From contig NZ_LXKA01000221.1 of assembly GCF_001645125.1 (NCBI RefSeq), positions 62,001-126,000 of the forward strand: a stretch of DNA of 64,000 nucleotides, read 5' to 3'. Position 1 is the first letter of the stretch. Each line of letters opens with the position of its first letter. Source of the DNA: Paraburkholderia ginsengiterrae. Lineage in GTDB: Bacteria; Pseudomonadota; Gammaproteobacteria; Burkholderiales; Burkholderiaceae. Under the pieces are notes generated by a model. The model searched no databases. It had not been told where the DNA came from and worked only from the letters and a program-made list of their open reading frames with translations. Position numbers and translations under genes: made by a program. Shown one piece after another: positions 57,566 to 64,000 of the stretch.

Positions 57566-57919
57566 ATGAACGAGGCGAGTCCTGAACCGCAGGCGGGTTT
57601 CCTGTGCGCGCTCGACGACATTCCCGACGGCGGCGCGCTTGAAATTCCCGCTGACCAGCCAGGCGCACCCGGCGTCGTGATTCTGCGCCGCGGAGAGAAC
57701 GCATGGGCCTACCGCAACATGTGTCCGCACTTTTCGATTCCGCTCAACTACGAACCGAACACGTTCTGGGCCTACGACGCCGAATTGCTGATGTGCGCGC
57801 ATCACAGCGCGATGTTCCGTTTCGAAGACGGCATGTGCGTCGATGGACCGTGCGAGGGTGCGGCGCTTACTGCGGTCGCCATCCGCATCGAACGACGACA
57901 GATATTCAATAACGACTGA
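57566..57919 (+). CDS. Small Rieske [2Fe-2S] protein of the hydroquinone operon
   Basis: 117 residues, a free-standing Rieske ferredoxin-like domain. Cluster ligands are Cys53-x-His55 (MCPHFSIPL) and Cys77-x-x-His80 (CAHHSAMF), with 21 residues between the two pairs, longer than in most Rieske ferredoxins. ATG 57566 is preceded by GAGG; ATG 57554, overlapping the LivM-like stop, would add four residues. No oxygenase that would use it is adjacent. A plausible role is keeping the hydroquinone dioxygenase iron reduced, or supplying an oxygenase encoded elsewhere. Confidence 0.87.
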   Translation: MNEASPEPQAGFLCALDDIPDGGALEIPADQPGAPGVVILRRGENAWAYRNMCPHFSIPLNYEPNTFWAYDAELLMCAHHSAMFRFEDGMCVDGPCEGAALTAVAIRIERRQIFNND

Positions 57920-57930
57920 AGGAGATAGAC

Positions 57931-59064
57931 ATGAAAGGAACCAGGCCGAGGCGGCTGGCGATGGCGGGCTGCACGTTTGCATGCATCGCACCGGCGATTG
58001 TGCCAGGCACAGCCGGCGCGCAAAGCAGCGTGACCCTGCAAGGCGTGATCGATGCGGGCGTAACGTACGTCAACAACCAGCACGGAGGCGCCGCGACGCT
58101 GTTCGACAGCGGCGTGCTGTCGCCGGATTTGCTGACCTTCAAAGGCAGTGAAGACCTGGGTGGCGGAAACAAGGCGGTTTTCGAACTGACGTCGCAATTC
58201 GATCTGGGTAACGGCGCGACGATTCCGGGCGCGGGGCAGATTTTTAACCGCACGGCGCTGGTCGGACTCACCAATGACCGCTTCGGCTCGCTGCTGTTCG
58301 GCAATCAGTACGACTTCATGTTCGAGACGCTGACACTCGGACTGTATGACGGCGCGTTCCTGTTTGGCGGCATTTACGATTTCCGCCAGGGGCCGTTTGC
58401 CGCGCTGGGCGTGCCGAACAATCCGACCGGCTCATTCGATTTCGACCGCATGGCCGGCGCCACGCGCGTGGCGAACTCGGTCAAATATCGCAGCCCGGAT
58501 ATTGCCGGGTTCACGTTTGGCGCGCTCTATGGATTCGGCGGCGTGCCCGGTTCGTTCTCCTCGGACTCGACGATGAGCTTCGGCGCGAACTATGCGCATG
58601 GTCCCTTCGGCGTGGGTGCGGCGTATGTGGACGTGAAGTATCCGCAACTGGGCAACGGCCACGACAGCATCCGCAATTTCGGCGTGGGCGCGCACTATAA
58701 CTTCGGCAGCGTGCTGGCCATGCTGCTGTACACGAACACGAAGAACACGGCCAGCGGCGCTAAGATCGACGTGTACAAGGGCGGCGCGTCGTGGACCATC
58801 TCCGGGCCGTGGACGCTCGGTCTCGACTACACGTACATGAAGGGCAACGACGTGCTGCTGGACAACAAGGCGCAGCAGATCACCACGGCGGTGCAATACG
58901 CCTTCTCGAAGCGAACGGTCGCTTACGTCGAAGCGATTTATCAGCGAGCGAGTGGTGACGCGGCCGTGACGCGAGCGTGGATCAACGGGTTGCTGCAGCC
59001 GGACGGCGCGGCGAGCAACCGGTCGCAGACGCTCGCGCGGGTGGGTTTGCGGACGAGTTTCTGA
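57931..59064 (+). CDS. Gram-negative porin at the end of the hydroquinone operon
   Basis: 377 residues: signal peptide cut near TAGAQ, then porin strands (SSVTLQGVIDAGVTYV, GSEDLGGGNKAVFELTSQ, ALVGLTNDRFGSLLFGNQYDF) ending in Phe (GLRTSF). AAGGAGATAGAC precedes ATG 57931, twelve bases after the Rieske gene. It would admit the aromatic substrate through the outer membrane to the LivK-like binding protein. Same family as the porin at 7632 but clearly divergent. Confidence 0.93.
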   Translation: MKGTRPRRLAMAGCTFACIAPAIVPGTAGAQSSVTLQGVIDAGVTYVNNQHGGAATLFDSGVLSPDLLTFKGSEDLGGGNKAVFELTSQFDLGNGATIPGAGQIFNRTALVGLTNDRFGSLLFGNQYDFMFETLTLGLYDGAFLFGGIYDFRQGPFAALGVPNNPTGSFDFDRMAGATRVANSVKYRSPDIAGFTFGALYGFGGVPGSFSSDSTMSFGANYAHGPFGVGAAYVDVKYPQLGNGHDSIRNFGVGAHYNFGSVLAMLLYTNTKNTASGAKIDVYKGGASWTISGPWTLGLDYTYMKGNDVLLDNKAQQITTAVQYAFSKRTVAYVEAIYQRASGDAAVTRAWINGLLQPDGAASNRSQTLARVGLRTSF

Positions 59065-59069
59065 AGGCG

Positions 59070-59091
59070 GGAGCGCACGTTGGTGCGCTCC
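59070..59091. terminator. Terminator of the hydroquinone operon
   Basis: GGAGCGCAC pairs with GTGCGCTCC around a GTTG loop (9 bp), directly after the porin stop and before the convergent SDR gene. Followed by a pyrimidine run (TCCCCTC) rather than pure T. Confidence 0.7.
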
Positions 59092-59117
59092 TCCCCTCAC
59101 GCGCTTTTGTCACATCT

Positions 59118-59912
59118 TCAAGCAATCGTATCCACCACGCCGCCGTCCACCCGCAGCGCCGCGCCCGTGGTCGCAGAAGCCTGCTGCGAACACACATACA
59201 CGACCATGTTGGCGATTTCCTCGGTGCTGGCCGGCCGCTGGATGATCGAACTGCGGCGGTGCGCGCGCACGAAGTCGATGCCGACCTGTTCGACGGTTTT
59301 GCCTTGTGCCTTCGCCGTCTCTTCCACCATCGCGCGGAAGCCGTCTGACAACGTGGGGCCGGGCAGCACGGCATTCACGGTCACGCCCGTGCCGGCGACC
59401 TGTTTCGCGATGCCGCGCGCGACGCTCAATTGCGCGGTCTTCGAGAAGCCGTACGCGAGCATATCGGGCGGAATGTTCAGCCCCGACTCCGACGAGATGA
59501 ACACGACGCGTCCCCATTTGCGCGCGATCATCCCTTCGAGATAGCCGCGCGTCAGCCTGACGCCGGACATCACGTTGACCTGGAAATAGCGCTCCCAGTC
59601 GTCGTCGGTGGTGGTGAAGAGGTCGCCGGGGCCGAACACGCCCAGATTGTTCACGAGAATATCCGTTTGCGGCACGGCTTTCGCCAGCGCGTCGGAGCCC
59701 TCGCGCGTGCTGAGGTCGCCGGCGAAACCGCGTAGTTTGGCGGCGGGAACCGTCTTGCGAATGCTGTCGATGGCGCGGTCCACCGCGTCCTGCTTACGTC
59801 CATTGATAACGGTGTCCGCACCGGCCGCGGCGATTCCCGTGGCGATCGCGAGACCAATGCCCGCCGTGGATGCACTGACAATGGCAGTCTTGCCCGATAG
59901 ATCGATGATCAC
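59118..59912 (-). CDS. Short-chain dehydrogenase/reductase
   Basis: 264 residues, classical SDR: TASTAGIGLAIA nucleotide-binding turn, NNLG core (LVNNLGVFGPG), catalytic Ser in FISSESG, and YGFSK (Tyr and Lys) active site. The C-terminal half contains GVTVNAVLPGPTLSDGF, as in glucose/3-oxoacyl dehydrogenase-type members. Converges on the porin, so it is not part of the hydroquinone operon. Substrate unknown. Confidence 0.92.
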   Translation of the reverse strand: MIIDLSGKTAIVSASTAGIGLAIATGIAAAGADTVINGRKQDAVDRAIDSIRKTVPAAKLRGFAGDLSTREGSDALAKAVPQTDILVNNLGVFGPGDLFTTTDDDWERYFQVNVMSGVRLTRGYLEGMIARKWGRVVFISSESGLNIPPDMLAYGFSKTAQLSVARGIAKQVAGTGVTVNAVLPGPTLSDGFRAMVEETAKAQGKTVEQVGIDFVRAHRRSSIIQRPASTEEIANMVVYVCSQQASATTGAALRVDGGVVDTIA

Positions 59913-60310
59913 TGACTAGCTCCTTGTAGAGGCGTTACGTTGGTGGGCGACGAAGTATTGAAGGAAAATAAAGTTATATAGCAGTATCGCTGATTCGCAA
60001 GCATTTTTCAGTGAGCCGGCAACTGGAACGCGCTGGTTGTAATGTGGCTGCGCTGAGTTAAAAGGGGTAGTTGCCCAAAAACGACTGCGATTGTCGAGGC
60101 TGATGTCAGAAAGCGTGGAGCGCAGAGCGCTTGCGGTTAGCGGCCGGATGTTGGTGAGGTCTTAGGACATCTTATCGAAAAGACTTTATATAAAAATTCG
60201 GAGTACAAAAGTCAATTATTATCAGGCCTGTCGTAGAGGCAGAGGCGCAATGGGCCTCTGGACTATGCAATTCAACGCAAGGATCAGCAAGTGCCAATTC
60301 CAGCATACAT
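59913..60310. other. 398-bp AT-richer region upstream of the toxin islet
   Basis: No supported gene. Base composition drops visibly compared with flanking genes (for example the TATATAAAAATTC stretch near 60188), which suggests acquired DNA. A 7-bp hairpin CAGAGGC/GCCTCTG lies at 60240-60260, about 50 bp before the toxin gene. Confidence 0.55.
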
Positions 60311-60814
60311 GTGACTCAAAGACGATGGTGGGGCAGATATCAAAGGATCCGTTACGGTGCAGGGGCGTTCCCTGCGTTCTCGGGGGATGACATTTATCGC
60401 AACCGGGGCGGGTGTACGGCGGTCGTAGGAAAAGGACCATTACCTGCCGGGAAGTATTGGATAGTGGCGCGACCGAGTGGCGGAATCGGTTCTCGATTGG
60501 AGACATCGGTCAAGGATGCATGGAATGCTGTCCGCGGAAGTCCATCTCATCATGATGAGTGGTTTGCTCTCTATCGGGATGACGGCCAGATTGATGATTG
60601 GACCTGGGTAAGCGGCGTCAAGCGCGGTAACTTCCGATTGCATCCTGCTAGCGGGGCCGGGATTTCATTCGGATGCGTCACCCTGACAAGCGTCGCGGAT
60701 TTTAGAAGGCTCCGGCAAGCGCTCCTGCATACACCGACTGTTCCAGCCGGCAATTCAGGGATACGTGCTTACGGATGGATCGAGGTAACGACAATTGGTG
60801 ACACTTGCCCGTAG
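60311..60814 (+). CDS. Tlde1-type (DUF2778) peptidoglycan-targeting toxin, putative T6SS effector
   Basis: 167 residues. C-terminal catalytic segment RGNFRLHPASGAGISFGCVTL holds His111 and Cys122 with the Ser-x-Gly-Cys context of the Tlde1/L,D-transpeptidase-like family; GPLPAGKYWIVARPSGG is the other family block. Relatives are periplasmic effectors that cut or exchange D-amino acids in peptidoglycan. GTG 60311 is the assigned start but has no good ribosome site, and the first 18 residues do not look like the family N-terminus, so the true start or a frame change is open. Followed, with overlap, by a membrane protein gene. Confidence 0.78.
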   Translation: MTQRRWWGRYQRIRYGAGAFPAFSGDDIYRNRGGCTAVVGKGPLPAGKYWIVARPSGGIGSRLETSVKDAWNAVRGSPSHHDEWFALYRDDGQIDDWTWVSGVKRGNFRLHPASGAGISFGCVTLTSVADFRRLRQALLHTPTVPAGNSGIRAYGWIEVTTIGDTCP

Positions 60815-61061
60815 GCTTTGCAAGTTATTTATCTTCTTCACTTTATTTTTTCTATCGGTTCGGTATGTTCACACCTACCCGTTACCCATGACCCTGGAGC
60901 AGCAGCAAATATTGATCGAAATCTCCGATAAGCTCGGAGTGGCCGATTATGAACTGCTTTACATCGGTGCAATGACGGCTATAGACCTGATCGTGGCAGT
61001 CGCTCTTTATGCGCTGATAATGAAAATATGGCGGATTCGCAGGAGAAATAGTGCTTCGTGA
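60798..61061 (+). CDS. Small membrane protein, probable immunity partner of the Tlde1-type toxin
   Basis: 87 residues: helix 1 at about 8-27 (LCKLFIFFTLFFLSVRYV), a 35-residue loop rich in Gln, Glu and Asp (MTLEQQQILIEISDKLGVADYE), helix 2 (MTAIDLIVAVALYALIMKI) and a basic cytosolic tail. The predicted loop faces the periplasm, where a Tlde1-type toxin acts. GTG 60798 lies inside the toxin gene, overlapping it by 17 bp. A strong terminator follows, closing a two-gene unit. Confidence 0.68.
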   Translation: MTLARRLCKLFIFFTLFFLSVRYVHTYPLPMTLEQQQILIEISDKLGVADYELLYIGAMTAIDLIVAVALYALIMKIWRIRRRNSAS

Positions 61062-61064
61062 TTC

Positions 61065-61102
61065 AGGCGAGGCCCCGGCTCCGTGCTGGGGCCTCGCCTT
61101 TT
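61065..61102. terminator. Rho-independent terminator of the toxin islet
   Basis: A 12-bp stem AGGCGAGGCCCC with GGGGCCTCGCCT, an 11-base loop, and TTTT directly after. It starts 4 bp after the membrane-protein stop and 17 bp before the convergent molybdenum hydroxylase stop, so it may serve both. Confidence 0.9.
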
Positions 61103-61118
61103 AAGGAGTACGCACTCA

Positions 61119-63383
61119 CTATACGTCGATCTGCCGGCGCAGGTTTTCCCCGCCCAGGGGCATGTCGCGCAGGCGCTTGCCGGTCGCATCGAACAACGCG
61201 TTGCCGAGCGCGCCGGCGGTCGGGCCCATCGACGCTTCGGCCGCTCCAAGAAAGGGTGCACCCGGCCGGTTGATCAGATGCACATTCAAACTGCGCGGCA
61301 CGGCGGAATACCGCAGGATCGGATAGTTGCTCCAGTCGAAGCTGCGGATTCGCGTCGTGTCGAACTGCAATTCCTCATAGAGCGTCCAGCTGGCGGACTG
61401 AATCACGCCCCCCTCGATCTGGTTGCGGATGCCGTCGGGGGAGACGATCTGCCCCGCGTCGACCGCCACTTCCGCGTGTTCGAGAATCACCTGGCCCGTC
61501 TCGCGCACCACGGAAATCTCCACGGCTATCGCGACATACGACATCAGGTTCTTGTACTTGCCGAACGCAAAGCCGACGCCGTGATTCGCCTTGCGCGCGG
61601 CGCGCGGCCAGCCGAATTTCTCGGCCGCGAGCTTGATCACGTCGCGCGCCCGCGGATCCTGCATATGCTTGAGCCGGAACGCGACCGGGTCGGCGCCGGC
61701 CGCGGCGCTCAGTTCATCCATGAACGTCTCGATCGTGTAGACGTTCATGTGCGCGCCGAGCGAGCGCATGGCCGACGTTTGCAGCGGCATGGTCGGCGAG
61801 AAGTTGTTCATCACGTGCATATTGGGGAACGCGTACAGCGGAATCGCGTTGCGGTCGCCGCCGCCTTCGGGCTGCACCATTGGCGTCGACGGCGCCGGCA
61901 CGAACGGTTTCTCCAGCATTTGCGCCGGAAGGAGCCGCCCCGCGTTCACGATCCGCTCGTTGTGCGAGCTGCTCCACAGCGCGTAGTCCCAGTTGACGAT
62001 GTTGCCGCCGGCGTCGAGCGACGCGCTCACCTCGGTGACCATAGCAGGTGTGAAGTGGTCCCAGGTGTGTTCCTGCTCGCGCATCCACTGCACGCGAATC
62101 GGCTGGCCCGGCATTTCACGAGCGATCAGGGCGGCGTGCGTCGCCGCGTCGTCCGCTGCGTTGTGGCCGTAGCAGCCTGATCCTTCGACGTGAACGCAGC
62201 GCACATTCTCTTTCGGCATTGACAGCATCTCCGCGAGCGCATCGCGCAGCGGATAGACGCCTTGCGAGTGCGTCCAGACTGTCATGGTGCCGTCCTTGAA
62301 CTGCGCGACCGAACAGGACGGCCCGATCGAGCCGTGCAACATGTAGTGCTTGGAGTACTTCGCGCTCAGCGTTCTGACGGGCGCGCCGGCCGCGTTGTGT
62401 GTGTTGGCGATCTCGATGTGCTGCGTGGAAATCGTCTTCAGGTCGCGGTGCACATCAGCCGGGTCGGGCAGCTTGCGCCCGGGGCTCCACTCGCTGCCCG
62501 CGGCCAGCGCGCGTTGCGCCTGCACCGCCTGCCATTCGCCTTTGGCGACCACCGCCAGCATGCTGCCGTCCTTGATCACCTTGACCACGCCGGGCATCTT
62601 TAGAATCTCGGGCGTATTGGTCTGCAGCAGCTTCGCAGCATAAACCGGCGGCAGCACCACGCGCGCGTGCAGCATGCCGGGCATCGACATGTCCTGCACG
62701 TAGCTCGCGCCGCCGGTCACCTTGCCCGGAATATCCAGGCGCGGCAGCGAGGTGCCAATCGTGACGAACTTCGCGGGATCTTTCAGCGGCGAGACCGGCG
62801 TCGCCATGCGATGCAGATCCACCGCACCGACGGCCTCGCCGTAGGTCATCGTGCGGCCGTCGGGTGCCTTGATGACGGCGTCCTGAACGATCAGCACGCT
62901 GCTGTCGACGCCGAAGTGTTTGGCCGCCGCATCGACGAGCAGGCCGCGCACCTGGGCGGATGCGTTCAGCAAGGCGCTGCCGCTGTCGACAATGGTGTGG
63001 CTGCCGGCCGTCAGTCCCTCGTCTGGCGAGGCGCCGGTATCGGCGGTCAGGAACGTGATCAGCGAGGGCGCCATGTTCAGTTCTTCGGCGGCGATCTGCA
63101 GCAGGGCAGTGCGCACGCCGGTGCCGAGTTCCACCTTGCCGGTGTAGACGGTCACTTTGCCTGCGGGATCGATCTTGATCCAGGCGTCGAGGAACGGATT
63201 GGTCTTCAGGCTGCCCGCGAGCGTCTGGGTTTCTTTGGCGACGTGGACCGCAGCGCCTTCGTCGGCAATCACTTCCTGGGCCATCGCCTTGATGCCGGGG
63301 AACAGGCTGAAGCTCACCACCAGCGCGCCGGACATCATGAAGCGGCGGCGTCCCTCGTTGATATCGTCTTCTTTGACGCTCAT
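61119..63383 (-). CDS. Molybdopterin-binding subunit of an exported aldehyde/isoquinoline-type dehydrogenase
   Basis: 754 residues of the xanthine oxidase family large subunit (isoquinoline 1-oxidoreductase beta type). A twin-arginine leader (GRRRFMMSGALVVSFSL) predicts periplasmic location. MoCo regions include GKVELGTGVRTALLQIAAEEL, EGSGCYGHNAADDAATHAALIAREM and the catalytic Glu region GAAEASMGPTAGALGNAL. Works with the 2Fe-2S subunit, whose stop overlaps its ATG (63380-63383). GGAGG supports ATG 63383; the open frame back to 63803 is a shadow. Oxidises aldehydes or N-heteroaromatics. Confidence 0.93.
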   Translation of the reverse strand: MSVKEDDINEGRRRFMMSGALVVSFSLFPGIKAMAQEVIADEGAAVHVAKETQTLAGSLKTNPFLDAWIKIDPAGKVTVYTGKVELGTGVRTALLQIAAEELNMAPSLITFLTADTGASPDEGLTAGSHTIVDSGSALLNASAQVRGLLVDAAAKHFGVDSSVLIVQDAVIKAPDGRTMTYGEAVGAVDLHRMATPVSPLKDPAKFVTIGTSLPRLDIPGKVTGGASYVQDMSMPGMLHARVVLPPVYAAKLLQTNTPEILKMPGVVKVIKDGSMLAVVAKGEWQAVQAQRALAAGSEWSPGRKLPDPADVHRDLKTISTQHIEIANTHNAAGAPVRTLSAKYSKHYMLHGSIGPSCSVAQFKDGTMTVWTHSQGVYPLRDALAEMLSMPKENVRCVHVEGSGCYGHNAADDAATHAALIAREMPGQPIRVQWMREQEHTWDHFTPAMVTEVSASLDAGGNIVNWDYALWSSSHNERIVNAGRLLPAQMLEKPFVPAPSTPMVQPEGGGDRNAIPLYAFPNMHVMNNFSPTMPLQTSAMRSLGAHMNVYTIETFMDELSAAAGADPVAFRLKHMQDPRARDVIKLAAEKFGWPRAARKANHGVGFAFGKYKNLMSYVAIAVEISVVRETGQVILEHAEVAVDAGQIVSPDGIRNQIEGGVIQSASWTLYEELQFDTTRIRSFDWSNYPILRYSAVPRSLNVHLINRPGAPFLGAAEASMGPTAGALGNALFDATGKRLRDMPLGGENLRRQIDV

Positions 63384-63928
63384 TGCGTGCCTCCGTGAGT
63401 CGCCGTGCCTTGATGCGAAACAGGCTGAGAAGCAGGCTGTGAAGCGGACTGAGAAGCGGCGGCAGCGTCCGGCGCCGGCAGGTTCGCCACCTTGCGGATC
63501 GCGGCGAGGATGCGCATGTGCGTGCCGCAACGGCAAAGATTCGGCTCCATGTGCTCGCGCAGCTCGGTTTCGGTCGGCCGCGGATTGCGTTCGAGCAGCG
63601 CCTGGGCGCGCATGATCATGCCGGCGATGCAATAGCCGCATTGCGCCGCCTGATGCTCGATGAACGACTTCTGCAGCGGGCCTGGGTGCTCGACGGTGCC
63701 GAGACTCTCGATCGTGCGCACAGGGCGGTTGCCGATCGACGACACGGGCATGAGACAGGAAAATGCGGGCTGATCGCCCACGATCACCGTGCACGCGCCG
63801 CATTGTCCAAGGCCGCAGCCGAACTTGGCGCCGTGCAGATGCAGGTCGTTGCGCAGTGCGTAAAGCAGCGGCGTCGACGGATCAATATCCAGCGCATGCT
63901 TCACGCCATTGACGGTAAGGTTGATCAT
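63380..63928 (-). CDS. [2Fe-2S] subunit of the molybdenum hydroxylase
   Basis: 182 residues. Plant-type cluster ligands Cys38, Cys43, Cys46 and Cys58 (FGCGLGQCGAC), and the second cluster with Cys97, Cys100, Cys132 and Cys134 (QCGYC; LCRCG). Transfers electrons from the molybdopterin subunit. AGGAG upstream of ATG 63928 overrules the longer frame to 63982. The C-terminus is an unusual Ala/Ser/Gln/Pro tail (about 155-182, PASQPVSHQ) of low complexity. Confidence 0.94.
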   Translation of the reverse strand: MINLTVNGVKHALDIDPSTPLLYALRNDLHLHGAKFGCGLGQCGACTVIVGDQPAFSCLMPVSSIGNRPVRTIESLGTVEHPGPLQKSFIEHQAAQCGYCIAGMIMRAQALLERNPRPTETELREHMEPNLCRCGTHMRILAAIRKVANLPAPDAAAASQSASQPASQPVSHQGTATHGGTQ

Positions 63929-64000
63929 CGCGCGTTGTTCTCCTTTCTGACCTTGGCCACCATCTCCTCGACGTCCTTCCACTCGCCGCGCTGCGAATAG
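63925..64000 (-). CDS. C-terminal end of the gene upstream in the molybdenum-hydroxylase operon (partial)
   Basis: The minus strand entering from the right edge reads SQRGEWKDVEEMVAKVRKE and stops at TGA overlapping the 2Fe-2S start (ATGA, 63925-63928). An operon member, but the 24 visible residues do not reveal its family; a cytochrome c subunit or accessory factor is common at this place. Confidence 0.6.
   Translation of the reverse strand, partial: YSQRGEWKDVEEMVAKVRKENNAR

Noticed and set aside
61119-63803. 894-codon frame covering the molybdenum hydroxylase
   Set aside because: The first 140 codons run antisense-frame through the 2Fe-2S subunit gene; GGAGG and the Tat leader place the start at 63383.

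Overview
The window reads as an accessory, catabolism-rich stretch of a Burkholderiales genome, most likely Paraburkholderia, Burkholderia or Caballeronia. The case rests on high-GC codon use, Gram-negative trimeric-type porins, DUF4148 and DUF3331 small proteins, many LysR regulators, and Burkholderia-style aromatic degradation modules. I see no rRNA, tRNA, CRISPR array, insertion sequence or replication origin.

Layout. 1-7.2 kb: end of a dehydrogenase-like gene, a cupin protein and an AraC regulator, then a LacI-type repressor divergent from a complete sugar ABC importer (binding protein, duplicated ATPase, two permeases) with LacI-type operator dyads between them. 7.6-12.4 kb: five consecutive exported proteins (porin, beta-propeller, DUF4148, GlcG/HbpS-like, Tat-exported amidase-family enzyme), followed by an MFS carrier and an FAH-family hydrolase. 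14.9-21.8 kb: AraC regulator, alpha/beta hydrolase, His-rich secreted peptide, maleate isomerase plus MFS transporter divergent from a LysR, and a 2-hydroxyacid dehydrogenase. 22.0 kb: an orphan fucosyltransferase-like protein. 23.0-27.8 kb: LysR divergent from an HMG-CoA-lyase-like enzyme, a class III CoA-transferase and an MFS carrier. 27.9-35.2 kb: LysR/aldo-keto reductase pair, dienelactone hydrolase, DUF4148, a metallo-beta-lactamase-fold remnant, DUF3331, an orphan PAS histidine kinase and a LysR. 35.3-40.1 kb: katG, an FAD monooxygenase and a Tat-signal haloperoxidase-like hydrolase. 40.2-47.2 kb (minus strand): a cyanide-insensitive bd oxidase operon with two tiny membrane proteins, followed 33 bp later by an EmrB/EmrA/outer-membrane efflux operon.

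47.5-59.1 kb is the best-defined pathway: LysR, then a two-subunit hydroquinone 1,2-dioxygenase, an aldehyde dehydrogenase (for 4-hydroxymuconic semialdehyde), maleylacetate reductase, a five-gene branched-chain-type ABC importer, a small Rieske ferredoxin-like protein and a porin. Together they would take an aromatic compound across both membranes and convert hydroquinone to 3-oxoadipate. 59.1-64 kb: an SDR; an AT-richer islet with a Tlde1-type (DUF2778) peptidoglycan-targeting toxin and a small membrane protein that is probably its immunity partner; and a molybdenum-hydroxylase operon (isoquinoline 1-oxidoreductase type) running off the right edge.

Start codons were re-chosen where a Shine-Dalgarno sequence or the family N-terminus decided it. 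All functional calls come from reading the sequence; no database search was run.
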